Assembly: GCA_014058105.1 (NCBI GenBank)
Contig: JACGCM010001161.1
Coordinates: forward strand, 1,612,001-1,676,000
DNA: 64,000 bases
Source: Kingdonia uniflora
Lineage: Eukaryota > Streptophyta > Magnoliopsida > Ranunculales > Circaeasteraceae
Direction: 5' to 3'
A program made the position numbers and the translations under genes. Position 1 is the stretch's first letter. Every line of letters starts with the position of its first letter. Under the pieces are notes generated by a model, which had not been told where the DNA came from, did not search any database, and saw nothing but the letters and a program-made list of their open reading frames with translations. This document shows, piece by piece, positions 34,891 to 46,147 of the stretch.

Positions 34891-36117
34891 AAATGCTTAC
34901 ACGTAAAATACATGCTTATGATGCCGGAGTTAACAATGGATAAACCTTGCAAATACAGCTTAGTGATATTTTCCTTGTTATAGCTGTCTTTATGTGCTTT
35001 CAGTTACTATCTTCTTCTGATTTAAGCCCTGAAAAGTTTGGATTAGCTTGAACACCCTTCTGTCTATTCTGGAGTAGTGGTACATATTGCTACTCCTCTG
35101 CTTGGTAGAGAACCCTTGTAAGAGAAGGATTTTGCTCTTTTTTCAGTAGTACACTTTTTGCCCTGTTGTTTGGTATTTGTTTTCCGTCCGCATCGAAAAA
35201 AAGCAGGGTTTAAATCTTACTAATGATGAGGTTAGGCCTTACAAGACTTGAAAGATCTACCGTAACTAACATCATGGCATATTACTAGCAGTACCTAAAT
35301 TGTGATAAACCTGTGTAAACGATAAACTCAGACAACTTGAGTCGTGACAAGAATTACTAACTATATTGACTAGCATGGGATTGAACTAATTTTTCTCTTT
35401 TGCTGTATAAGATCACAAAAGAAATTGACTTTAAATCCATAATGTCAATTTCTAGTAAACTAGTTCAATCATTTTAATTAAGCTGCAAAGTGGGATTGGT
35501 ATGTCCAGTTGGCGCAGAAATTGGAACAAACTTCTCCTTGAAAGTTTATCTGATCACAGCTTATTTCCAAAGTCTTGGATTGTCATAAAATTTCACAGTA
35601 ATTGTTTTTTGTTCCGTGATGGATGATCCATACATATGCACAGAACACGCACTTTAGAATCCCAGGAATATGAGGTATAAATATATGAAAAATACGGGGT
35701 AGAGCCTAAACAACAACGTTAATTTGTATCTTTTTCGACATCATTTTCTCTTATTTTAAGAGATGGAGTAATCCAATCTATACTAAAACACCAAGTAGGG
35801 TGAGCTTACAGTCTTACACCACGGTGAGCTTACCGGGGAAGACCTACATAAAGAAGTAGAAATCTTTATCTTAGATACGATGCAGAGAATCAAGATTCAA
35901 CAGCTGGGTTTGTATAACGGGTAGTTGGATCAATTGCCCGACCTGTATGATTTGCCGAATGGAAGTATGCCACGTGTAATGATACAAACTTTTTATTTCT
36001 TTCTTCTTCACCAAGAAACCATAAACTCTAGACTTCAAAATAGTAGATATCTCCTCATACAAATCTTCAGTTTGCATTAACTATCTCTTATCCTATATAC
36101 TTATTTCCTTCAAAATC
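34891..36117. other. Intergenic region between CHCH copies 3 and 4
   Basis: Continues the flank duplicated from behind copy 2 (TTTTTGTTCCGTGATGGA near 35605; TGAGGTATAAATATATGAAA near 35670). It ends with the promoter and leader shared with copy 3 (TAGTAGATATCTCC, TTCAGTTTGCATTAACTATC). No gene seen. Confidence 0.6.
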
Positions 36118-37980
36118 ATGGCTAAAGGCGAGCGTGGAGGTGGAGAACCAAAGAGGGGATTTTTTTCGTCATTTATTTATGGTATGTTACTTAATGTTGC
36201 GTAGAGAGAGACTCGTATATGAATTTATGTGATGCTTGCGTTTCTTTGATTATAGGAATTGGTTTTGGTTTTGGTTTCGGTTTCGGTAATGCGGTTGCAC
36301 ATAGCGCAGTTAACGCTCTAACGGCTCCTAAAACCGTTGTTGTCAATTGTGGTCCTCGAGAAAAAGAATTCTTAGATGTATGTAGCCTTTTGCTTGTTAT
36401 TTGATGTTAATTGCTATTTTGGACATGTTTATTTTTTCGGAGAAAAGAATCCGCGGGGGTAGCGGTGTTTGGGGAAATAAGTGTTTTCATGAAAATCTAA
36501 ATAACCCTTAATAAGACAATTAGTGAAATCACTTATATTTAGCTATATGTTGAATGTGTACTCCCTGAAGTCGGGTAGACATCACCGGCGGCTTTCACCA
36601 AATAGACAATTCAATATTTGTAGTTTGCATGATACACAGTAATTGCTTAAGAACTTGGATGGAGGAAGTTGTGATGCGTTTAGGTGAAGATGAAAAATGG
36701 ATAAGATCTCGTGGTTTTAAGCTGCAGCTAATATCAATGGATTTGTTGTGTTCATGATTTAATCTTATATACATGAATAAGAAGTAAAAGATCATAGGGA
36801 AATGCTGGGTGACCCAAAGACCATACCATTCAGAAGATGCCACATCTATTTGGAGGATGGGCTACCTTATTAGCAAGTAAATTAAAAAAATTAAATATTA
36901 TTTAATAAATAAATAAAAAAGCATTAAAGAGAGAAAAAAGGGAGTTGAGTTCTCAAAACTAAACTCTTTGTATCTTCTCGCTAAGCAAAAGGGTTTATAC
37001 CTCTATGTGGAAGAGTAAGAGTTTGATTTTAGAAAATTTATAGAGTTCATTAGGTTATGTAAGGGGGAGAACTAATGATGTTGATCTAGAGAGTGTGATA
37101 TTTGATTTTCTTTGCGTTTTTAGTAGGTTTTTGATGAGTATATAATAATTTGTTAATGGCTGGTCATGAAGCATTTTTAATATTGTTGTGTGTCGTTGTG
37201 AATTTCTTGATAAAAATCATTGTAAAATTTAACGTAAGTCGAACAATCATTTGTGATTAAGAAATGATGCTTTCAAACGGATTGTTAAGGTTAGGGGTGA
37301 TAACTATATTTTCAAAAATGATGTACTTAAGTGGTAACAAGGTTTTTGCCTTACCCAATACATCTTAATGGTGAATAAAGTAAGTAATTTGAAAAGATAA
37401 AAATGGGTAACCTGCTAACAAAGTTTTCAGGTTACACCAAGGCTAGGTGAGGTGACACTCTCTCATTCGTGGTCGCTATGCTCTACGACCCTAGGGTCTT
37501 CCTAGTAGCGCTCTAAAGATATTTAGCAATAGAAGGAAACTAGTTCTGAAAACTACTAGAAAAAAATCTACATAAAATCTACCCTGAGGCTACAGCCCGG
37601 GCAAGCCCTCCTGTAGTTCCACCCCCCTGGGAAGTACTAGATAATAATGTAGTTATTTGACGAGCACTAAAACCTTAAGAAACCGACGCCAAGAACAAAC
37701 CACTGAAGCAATCTAAGTAAATAGCCCTTTTGCGAATAACCCTCAGGTTGGCAAGACCGTTACACAAGCTTAAAAACCATTCAAGGTTAACATAGTCACA
37801 CATATATAAATAGCCCTTGTTATGTTTCTTAACTGTTTTAGTAGATATTTCTATGGGTAATTTGTGATGTTTGGTGTATAATGCAGTGTCTGAACAAATT
37901 TGGGAGCTTGGACAGTAGCAAGTGCCAATAATATTATCTCGACATGTTGTGTGAGGGCCACAAAAATGGTTGCAAGTGGG
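36118..37980 (+). pseudogene. CHCH gene copy 4, truncated by stop; may encode 76 residues
   Basis: Exon 36118-36181 (MAKGERGGGEPKRGFFSSFI) fuses the start codon region directly to the EPKRGFFSS exon. Exon 36256-36377 reads GFGFGFGFGNAVAHSAVNAL and NCGPREKEFLD. The last exon begins 37887 (CLNKFGSLDSSKCQ) and meets TAA at 37929-37931. Junctions are GT-AG and in phase. The first CX9C pair survives; the second is beyond the stop. After the stop the sequence still reads YYLDMLCEGHKNGCK in frame. Loss of a T and an LTR fragment at 37987 then destroy the end. The 1.5-kb last intron is longer than in copy 1. Probably a pseudogene; a short product is possible. Confidence 0.8.
36378..37886. other. Long last intron of CHCH copy 4
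   Basis: AT-rich intron with no coding signal. The open frame 36595-36843 (minus) has no recognisable motif. The final 80 bp match the corresponding intron ends of copies 3 and 5. Confidence 0.5.
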
Positions 37981-37986
37981 TGCTTC

Positions 37987-38100
37987 TGATGTGGCGCATC
38001 CCTCATAGGGTCATCTACCTACTTGTGACCTATGTTTATTTAATGTTTTATATTTTATACTTTAGCTTAAGCTCTCTTGGAGAGGTCTAACTGAGGTTAC
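37987..38100 (+). repeat. Truncated LTR of the small LTR-element family
   Basis: Starts TGATGTGGCGCATCCCTCATAG and continues GACCTATGTTTATTTAATG ... TTGGAGAGG. This matches the outer part of the 31945/33717 LTRs in reverse orientation. It begins exactly where copy 4's stop codon should be, so its arrival removed the gene end. It fades out after about 110 bp. Confidence 0.8.
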
Positions 38101-38373
38101 GAACACTTAGGCACGCACTAACGGGGATGCTACACCGTTATACTCAGAAAATATTTAGGCTTTAAGTGTGAATAGTATTTGTATTTATTGGTGTCGAAAG
38201 TATATTTGAAGTTGGTTTTGGTTTTTAATTTTTTATCTAAACAAAATATAAAGGATTGTATAATATTGGTTATATATTAATTTTTACACGAGAAACATTA
38301 TTATTAAATAAGAATTGTTGTAATATAGAACATGAAAGAAATATAGTCAATCTTTGTTGGAAAAATATATAGA
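38101..38373. other. Short AT-rich spacer
   Basis: Spacer between the LTR fragment and the 3' end of the gene on the minus strand; probably holds that gene's 3' UTR. Nothing else seen. Confidence 0.4.
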
Positions 38374-39522
38374 TTATCTGAAAATCATAAAATATTGAAT
38401 AACAATAAAAATAATATTTAGTTTGTCCTCCTCTTCGCTTATGTTTTCTTCCTTATTGTTGGATCTATCGTTTGAGGTATCATCATTGATATCTTCAACA
38501 TCTTCCATGTTATCAAACGCAGTTGTACCAGACTTTTTGGTAACGTTAAAAAGTTCACGATTCACATGTTTTTGTAAGATAGGGTTTTCATTTGTAGGTT
38601 CTCTCTCTGAAGCAACAGTGGTTGTGTCATTTTTAAGCATTTCCTAGTAAAAATTTACATATAGATATAACAGTTAGTAGTGTTATAATTGTAAAATTGT
38701 AAGCAACAAATTGTATCATATTGTGTATTATTTATATTGTATACCTTAGTAAGAATGCCTTCCAAAGTTGGTATGGTTGGTGATCTAGGACTATCAAGTT
38801 CATCTTCTTGAGACTGCAAAAATAAAAAATAAAAAAAATAAAACGTTGATGATATATAATTATTTTGTTAATAATAAATTTAAATTATATTAATAGGTAA
38901 AATGCAATTAACCTTATCTTTGAACGGTTGTTTGGTGAATTGTTTCCTTTTTATCGACTTTACATTTGTAGCAGTAGTTTTAACATGAATATCTTTTAAT
39001 TCTGACACGGTTCGGGACTTCAGACTACTATAACCATCATCTTTTAGCTATATGAAATAATATTATGGATGTTAATTATATAATATTTATTTACTATTGT
39101 ATATATGTAATATACCTAACCTTAGTTTTAGGTTGTGTAGTGATTATTTGTTTCTTGTTTTTCCTCTTCTGATTTGTTGTATGAGTTTTTCGCTTAGTTT
39201 CAGCAAGCACAGGCTGAAAATCATTTCGTATTACATTTTCTTCAGGTTTATCATTTTTCTCTTCCGAAAGTGTAGATACGTTATACACTCCATAAGTACT
39301 ATCTAGCTTCCCAATGCTTACGTCGTCTATATGTATTCGAAATACTTGTTTCTGCCACAATAGGTTGCGAGTCCTAAATTGGTCTCTGAATGTTTTTTTA
39401 TTTTCTCGTAAGCAATGATTTTTTTTTTTGACAGGCACAAACCTTGTTGTATTTCTATTTTCAGTTATAAATGGTGAATACTTGCGAGTTACAAATCTTA
39501 ATAGTTCTTGTGAAGTTTTCAT
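38374..39522 (-). CDS. Unrecognised four-exon gene, Lys/Thr/Glu-rich protein
   Basis: Exons 39121-39522, 38913-39047, 38745-38813 and 38374-38643 join to 291 codons. Each junction is GT-AG with the exon ending in AAG, and every intron is phase 0. The start is MKTSQELLRFVTRKYSPFIT. Exon 1 has a basic, hydrophilic middle (KTHTTNQKRKNKKQIITTQP). Exon 2 reads LKDDGYSSLKSRTVSELKD. Exon 3 reads SQEDELDSPRSPTIPTLEG. Exon 4 is acidic (NMEDVEDINDDTSND, NISEEEDKLN). No domain, signal peptide or membrane segment is seen; basic clusters suggest a nuclear protein. Four open exons with compatible splice sites argue for a real gene rather than chance. The last exon's hydrophobic end (NIIFIVIQYFMIF) may be read-through of a further intron. 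Confidence 0.55.
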
Positions 39523-40319
39523 TCTACTTCAAATCTTAAACTCCAATGAGGCATAAGCTAAAATGCTCGATAGATCCCTTGTTTTTATCGGAGACTATGT
39601 GCATGGATTCTAATGTCCCCCATAATATATGATGACGGGAAATAGCCGAGGTAGTTGTTCTAAGACATGGTAATAATACTAAGAAAAGAATAGTGCAATT
39701 GCATCATCAGCTTAAACTGAAACGAGAAGCGGTCGATGTTCTTGGTGTGAGGCATATTTAGACATATCTCGGCCATCATTTGTGTCCCGCAGTTGAGAAC
39801 GAAGGGACATAAAATTCACATTGTTTTAGTCTCGAAGAACTATTGTGGGGTACTGCTACATATGCTCTTTCGGAGTATTTAAAATTTATCATTATCTAAA
39901 CCACCATCTCATCCCGACTCTCTCTCCCAAGGCCGTGTCTCCCATCAGCGCCTCTATCTCTCTAAAGGTACTTCTCTCTCTCTCTCTCTCTCTCTTACAA
40001 CCATTGTGCTTCAACCACACCTAGGGTTTTGATTTCTACTGATTTGATCTTGATTAGTTGTGAAATCGACGAAACTTGTTGAATATTTTGCTTACTTAGA
40101 ATACATCTATGGTGTCTCAAGTAACCATGAACTCTGTTTTTTAAGGTATAATAGATGTGATGCTAATTAGGGTCTATCGCAAGTTTGTGTAATTACAAGA
40201 GTAGCCCTTTTTGGCAAAACCCATAGTCTTGTGGCAGCTCAAGCTGTTGATTTCTGTTGATATGAGTTAGATGATGCTGATGGATTTTGAATTGGTTGTA
40301 GTTGAGTTGAGCTGTTGCA
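39523..40319. other. Divergent promoter region and 5' UTR
   Basis: Lies between two genes transcribed away from each other (minus at 39522, plus at 40320). A (CT)n tract at 39975-39996 follows CTAAAG|GTACTT, a possible donor of a 5'-UTR intron ending before 40320. No coding sequence seen. Confidence 0.5.
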
Positions 40320-42590
40320 ATGTACACAAAGAAGAAGCCAACGCCTAAAGGCGGAGGAAGGTCTTTGCAGATTCCGATGGACGAGGATGGAGAGAGGGTG
40401 GATATTAAGCAGTTAATGAAGAATATCGAGCTCTTAGGTATATAACATTAGTTTCAATGTTATGTTTTTAATCATTTGGCTGTCGTCGTTATTTGCTATC
40501 TTCTCAACCCACGCCATCGAATTAGTGTAAATCGATTGGATATAATTAGTTTGGAAGATATCCAACATGATTTTGTTTTGGGGGTGGAAGTTTTGCTATC
40601 GGATTACGTGTTCTTGAGTAATCATGAACCTTTGTTTAGTCGATTTGCAATGATATCATCCTAATACATCATCCTCCAACTGTTGCAATTGCAATTGCTG
40701 CTTTACCTTTTTCTTGATGTCATCAAATTTAGTTTAGTGAAACAAGAGTAATCCATTATGGCCATTGCTTGAACCACCCTCACATTCTTTAACATATGCC
40801 TCAAAGACGAAACGATGTCTTCAAACGACGGAGCAAAACATCAAGTGACAATCAATGAACAATTATTAGTTATCTTTTAGCACTCTTCTTTCCTTTTAAT
40901 GATTGATGGCAAAAAATGCAATGACTACTAGATTACTGTAATATATTTAAGTATGTCCGTAAACTTCAGATTTGCTTGTTGACTCACACAATCTTATCAA
41001 ATCACTCAACCGAAGTTACATAACCCTTTGGCCTTTTAAGGAAACATGGAAAATTAGCAAAACAAAAGTTAGAAACATTGTAAACAATTCGCTGAGAAAG
41101 ACGAAAAAATCTGAAGTTTACGGACAAAAGTTAGAAACATTGTAAACCTCAGGGTTACGGATCCCTATATAAAACCGGCTTGCCTTAAAAAAAAAAAGTA
41201 CATAGTGAGTGTCCAACTTTTCTGTCGAAGATCTTAAATTTGAACTCAGCCTTTTCTTTCATTTTTGTTTAGGGAAGGAATTGTGAAAGAAGTAGATCCT
41301 TTCTACTTTAGTTTTGTAAATAGATATTAGTAAATACAACGGACGTAGATTTGAAAAATAATCATTACAAAACATTTGATTGTAAAAAGTAAGTTCTGAA
41401 ATGGATTAGCACCGTTTTGTAAGCCCTTTACAATTTCTCTTTAGAACTAGGGGAGGATGAGTAGCATTCTTTTTAGAAAAATTAAATATAACAACTATCC
41501 TTCCTTACTATATGTTTTCTGTCTCTTATGCTTAGTTTTACCTAAAGCCACAAAAAGACCATTAAAACAAGATTGCATAATTGCACCATGTTATATCAGC
41601 CTTTTATCTTGTTCCTTTTTATAACTAAGATTTGTTTAAATAAGAAAGGTTTGTCTCTGACGTGTATAATTTTTTTTTGGCTAGATTGGAGTTACTTAGT
41701 TACTTTTCTTGTGTATTACTTAGGTACTTCAAATATGTCATGGAAAGAGAGAAAGGAATTGGAAAACCGAAAAGTAGTTTCTCTGGGTGGAAAGGTGAAA
41801 GTTTTATGCTCTTCACGATTTATGCTTCAGGTACCTATTAATAGTTTCATAATTCAGACATTTATTCTATAAAAGAGTGTCTTCCATGTGCAGGCTGTTA
41901 AAAAACACAGAATTCCGCTAAGTGTGGCAAGAGTAACCATGAAAAAACGAAAGGAAAGAGATCAGAAAAATCTGCAAGAGGTAATTGATTTTTTTTAAGC
42001 TGCCTCGTGCAATAGGAGCCAGCTTAGGTCCGTATGGTTGAACCCAACATGTTAAATTGACTCATTCTGGTAATTTTAAATGATTAAGGCCCAAAAAGTT
42101 CTCTAAAAGAGAGGCAAAAATCACTCAAATTGATGTATAAGCTCCTAGCGCGAAACCAAAAGAGATTTGGTTTATGGCCATATATATATTAATGTCATCC
42201 CACGATCTCCTTCTTATGTTAATTCTAGAACTGATATGTATCTGGTGTATTTTCTCTAAAAGATTCTGAGATCTGATCTTTGCTGTGAACCAGGGTATGC
42301 TCCTAGGGAGATTTGGTGGGGGGATGTTTGCCAGCAGTAGTACTGGGAAAGCCCCAGAGAAACGCAGGGCAGAGGACAGGGTCCTAAAATCCACCGAGGG
42401 TCATTTCAAAAATGGAATACTAAATGTGAAATCTCTAATGCGTTCTACTTCATCTTCAGACAACTTTGGAAGTAGATCAAGTGGGACTCTTTTTAGTGGT
42501 GAAGGCAAGAAGAAAGCCGGTGGAGGGAAGAAGGGGAAGGGTGGTAAAAAGAAAGGCGGCAAGCGAAAGGGTGGGAAAAAGCGCCGATAA
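40320..42590 (+). CDS. Small basic protein with Gly/Lys-rich tail, probably nuclear or nucleolar
   Basis: Exons 40320-40437, 41724-41830, 41894-41980 and 42294-42590 encode 202 residues, all GT-AG. Start MYTKKKPTPKGGGRSLQIPM. The middle reads MSWKERKELENRKVVSLGGK and KKHRIPLSVARVTMKKRKER. Exon 4 has RFGGGMFASSSTGKAPEKRR. The last 30 residues are almost only Lys and Gly (KAGGGKKGKGGKKKGG). Such tails act as nuclear or nucleolar localisation and RNA-binding segments in many proteins; that is inference here. The clean exon structure, with a long first intron and no stops, supports a functional gene. An alternative donor (GGAAAG|GTGAAAG) in exon 2 exists. I cannot assign a named family with confidence. 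Confidence 0.82.
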
Positions 42591-43753
42591 ACAATTTGCA
42601 GCCTCTGAACCCTTTATTAGATGGATGGTTTTGATCTGAGAAACATCTGTTGTCTTTGGTCAAGTTATCAGAGTGTTATTTTCCTTAATCATGTAGTTGC
42701 ATGTCATCTTTTGGACAATTTCATGTCACTTTTTCATCTCTGTTGAAAGTGATATATCTATGGCTACAAGGGCCTTTAGTCTCCATTGTTAATGGAAGAG
42801 AATAGAAGACATCCTTGGAACACCTCCTTGAACTATTTGCAAAACTCTTCCAACTCGAGCTTAGTTGAGAAACACAACCCCAAGACCTTGACTTAAAATG
42901 GAGCGTGTGGCTTGAGAAGGTACCATGGCGAGCCCCGGAAAAATGATGAACCAAATAAACTTCTCGATATCAACAAAAATAATAATTAAAGAGAGAAAGA
43001 AAGAGAAAGCTTTCACAAGTTGCCTGAATTTCGTATCACTTCCGTGGATTTATATTCCACACATTGAAATGTGTACATACAAAATTTAATAATTCATTTC
43101 ATTGAACAGACTATTTGCAAAATCTTCAGAAGTTGTACGAAATCCAATTTTGCAAAAGCTGCATGGCTAGATGTTAAAATGGTGCGATCACGCTTGCAAC
43201 TTGAACACAACTTAGATCATCAACCATATGTTCCTAGCTTCTTCTATAATTAAAAAGGAAAAGGAAAAATAGTTATATACCAACAAAAAATAAATAGTAA
43301 CAGCCACTCCCAACTCCATCCAAACCCAATTGAGTTGAAGCCAGCACTGTTCCACAAAGTAATACCTCTTCACCAAACCCCGACTCTTCGGCTCTCTTCT
43401 CTCTTCTCTCATCTCTTTATTCAAATAAACGCCTCATGTCTCCTGATAATCCTCATCACTTTCTTCATCAAAAATAAACATTCGACCCTCTTTAGAAGTT
43501 ATTTCATCTCATCTGAAGAAGAAACGGTTTATTCAACCCTTGATAGCTTCCAAATGTTTCATTTTCAGAACATCCTTGTGGTCGACCCAACCAACAATAG
43601 GAGGTAAACTACACAAAATTTGATCTTATAGAGTTGTCATTTGCCAAAATAGTGACTTCATGATGTTAATTGCAAGTGTTGCATTCAAAATTCCATGAAT
43701 TTGGGGGTTACATTTTATCCATGAATTTCGAAATACCCCCGGCACCCCCACTC
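42591..43753. other. Convergent intergenic region
   Basis: 3' flanks of the plus-strand gene ending at 42590 and the minus-strand gene ending at 43754. Open frames here are short and without motif. AT-rich; no repeat boundary seen. Confidence 0.45.
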
Positions 43754-45801
43754 CTAAATCTCTGGCTCTGCCTTTGAGTTTACTGAAATTCTTTCGGCAG
43801 TGTGAGGTAGGGGTATGTTATGATCATCATCTTCACCCACATGAAGTATAACTTGATTGCTTTGCATTTGTCTATCAATGTTTGCCTGAGGAAGTCGGGG
43901 CTTTATGAAACTTGTTATACCACTTTCGAAAGGAAACGACCATCGAATGTAAGAATCCAACGACTCGATGTTACACATGAACTTCAAGGCCCGTCTTGCC
44001 CTGCCTTCATATTCTTCAACAGGACTGTCAGTAATATCTTTTAATATTGCACTTGGGAGCTGTACGAGAAGCTCATTCAACATATCAACGTATAACTGTT
44101 CTATATGATTTTGTAGCTCTTCAACTGATTCGTATACTCTACGGGTTATGAATTCTGTGAGTTTGTGAACTTCGTCACCTACAATGCGGTTGTTCTCACG
44201 ATGTTTCAAGTACAATTTGCCTCTGAACTCCTTAATAATATTAAGTGCATCATCCAAGTTGGCTTGATTTTGAGGTCCTTTTTTAACACTTTCAGTAACA
44301 CCTACAATTGCAAGTAATGCAAGCTCGGATTTCTTTCTTCCTATCAAGTTTGGGTGTTAAGTTTTCTCTCAATGAAGGAAAGAATAGTGTAAGAATTAGT
44401 TGTGGCACGAAATAGAGTCTCACTAAGACAATATGGTATAGAGTCAATGGAAATTCGTAGGAGTAGTACTACGGAAAGAAGGGACACTTGATCACCTTCG
44501 CCCGAATAAACTTGGGTAGCTAATGATTGTCGGGATGGAGGTGTTCTTGAAAAGAGTTGGACAAGACGCTCTGGACGGTATCTTCTATTTTTCTCCATCA
44601 AGGCTTTGATATCCTTCATAACTTTCAATATTTCGCACTCCGAAAATCCCAAGATTTTACCTTCAGGAATTAGGTCTTCAAATTCATCCATCGAAGTACT
44701 GCCTCTAACTCTCTGGGGAAATATCTCACAGCAAAAAACTCGAATAAAACCCATTATGAAAGATAGAAACATTGTAAACAACTCGCTTTGAAAGACGAAA
44801 AAACTCAGTAGAATCTTGATCATATAGAGAAATGGATAACCTGATAAACCACCAAAGAGCCATATATCAGTACCTGTCACGTCCTCCATCATACCATGTA
44901 GATCGAGTTTTTGGCCATAGCTGAGCATGGCACTCCATCTAAAGCCACTGGCTAAACTTCCTACTAGAACGATAAGTAATTGAGTCATGACCACAATCTT
45001 CATAGACCATCCATAGTCAGAAACCCCATCACAGAACTTAAACTGCTTAAGTACAAGGGACCTAAACACAGCCTGTGTTAGAATGACTTGACAGATAACG
45101 CACATAGAATCAGCAGACGCTTTCCCTCCACGCTTATATAGTAGGAATTGTGGATTTGAGTTATAACTATGTGTGTAACACAGTATCAGTCGTCGTAACA
45201 AGCAGGTCTCACCTTTCAACAAGAGTTTGTTTTTGGTATCAACAAGTGAACTTTTCTGAATGTTAATGAATAGAGCAGAAAACCATAAGTTGGCAAGCAA
45301 TAATAGCATACACGATAAGATTGTAATATGTTCGAGTAAGAACATGAAAACAACACCAGTTCTCATCTGTATGCATATATTGCTAACAATGGTAAGTACC
45401 ATGATGGTCAAGGCAGCCATATTTGTTAGGGACTCAGACTCGGTATTGATTCCAAGTGAAGGGCGGAACAAACCCATTGAAATGCATATCAAAGCAGTTC
45501 CAGTTAGCTTTGATAACTGGTCCAGAGCGCTGGGCATCGGGGTGGTCAGATCCACAGGGATCTTTGTAGCTATCGAAAGCAGAGTAAGGGTAACAGAGTT
45601 AAGCGAAAAGAACTTACATGGTAACCATGGCTTTTTACGACAAAATGCAGCCAGGTAATCAAGAAAGATAAATAGGAGGCATACCCAACTTGCTCCAGAG
45701 ATGTATAAGCCAATTAAAGGCATTGGCGAAGAATACAGAGTACTGTCTAATGTTGCATTACCAGCACATAAATTCGGTAAACTCCAGGCAATACTTCCCA
45801 T
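43754..45801 (-). pseudogene. Plant multi-pass membrane protein, intronless, split by one frameshift
   Basis: Two abutting frames form one gene. 44344-45801 (485 residues, from MGSIAWSLPNLCAGN) has about nine hydrophobic segments, such as PLIGLYISGASWVCLLFIFL, MAALTIMVLTIVSNICIQ and MIKILLSFFVFQSELFTMFL. It ends ERKLNTQT then TGA. 43754-44347 continues as LIGRKKSELALLAIVGVTES but opens with TTG, not ATG, and has an upstream stop in its own frame. A one-base change in CACCCAAACTTG would join them to about 680 residues. The protein resembles a plant-specific uncharacterised family with conserved PVDLTTPMP and RWSAMLSYGQKLD motifs. The single lesion means it is a recent pseudogene or a sequencing error. 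Confidence 0.75.
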
Positions 45802-46063
45802 TGTTATTTCTTGTTTCCACGGTGCGGTTACGCTATGGAGTTTCCTTCATTTTTATAGGCTATTAAAGATATTGGAATTGGAGAAGTATGCTTGGTTTTT
45901 TTGTCTCACATTACCACAACTTTACAAATTAAACTGAGCTTCCAAGGTTTATTACATTGTATTGGTCTCTTTTTTGTAGAAATCCCGAATTTATGAACAT
46001 GTTTCGGTTTGGTCCTCTACTAGATGCATTTGTAATGAGTTGCACGCGGACAAAAAAATATGT
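45802..46063. other. Upstream region of the membrane-protein gene
   Basis: No coding or repeat signal seen; it contains the presumed promoter of the minus-strand gene at 45801. Confidence 0.4.
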
Positions 46064-46147
46064 GGGGTGAGAGAGGCTCGAACTCTCGACCTCAGGATCA
46101 CTCTTAAGCTATGAGACCTACGCGCTAGCCAACTGCGCCACCACCCC
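46064..46147 (-). tRNA. trnM-CAU: tRNA-Met (CAU), elongator, with intron
   Basis: 84 nt on the minus strand. The acceptor stem GGGGTGG pairs with the 3' end TCACCCC. The D-arm region is GCGCAGTTGGCTAGCGC. The anticodon arm reads GTCTCATA, then about 11 nt (GCTTAAGAGTG), then ATCCTGAGG. The T-arm is GAGAGTTCGAGCCTCTC. The short intron one base after the anticodon is a known feature of plant nuclear elongator tRNA-Met genes. B-box GGTTCGA-like GAGTTCGAG is present. All stems pair, so it looks functional. Confidence 0.95.

Noticed and set aside
42721..42954. Minus-strand 77-residue open frame downstream of the basic-protein gene
   Set aside because: No motif, no exon neighbours, and it lies in the 3' flank. 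Treated as chance.
45260..45658. Plus-strand 132-residue open frame
   Set aside because: Antisense shadow of the multi-pass membrane protein on the minus strand.
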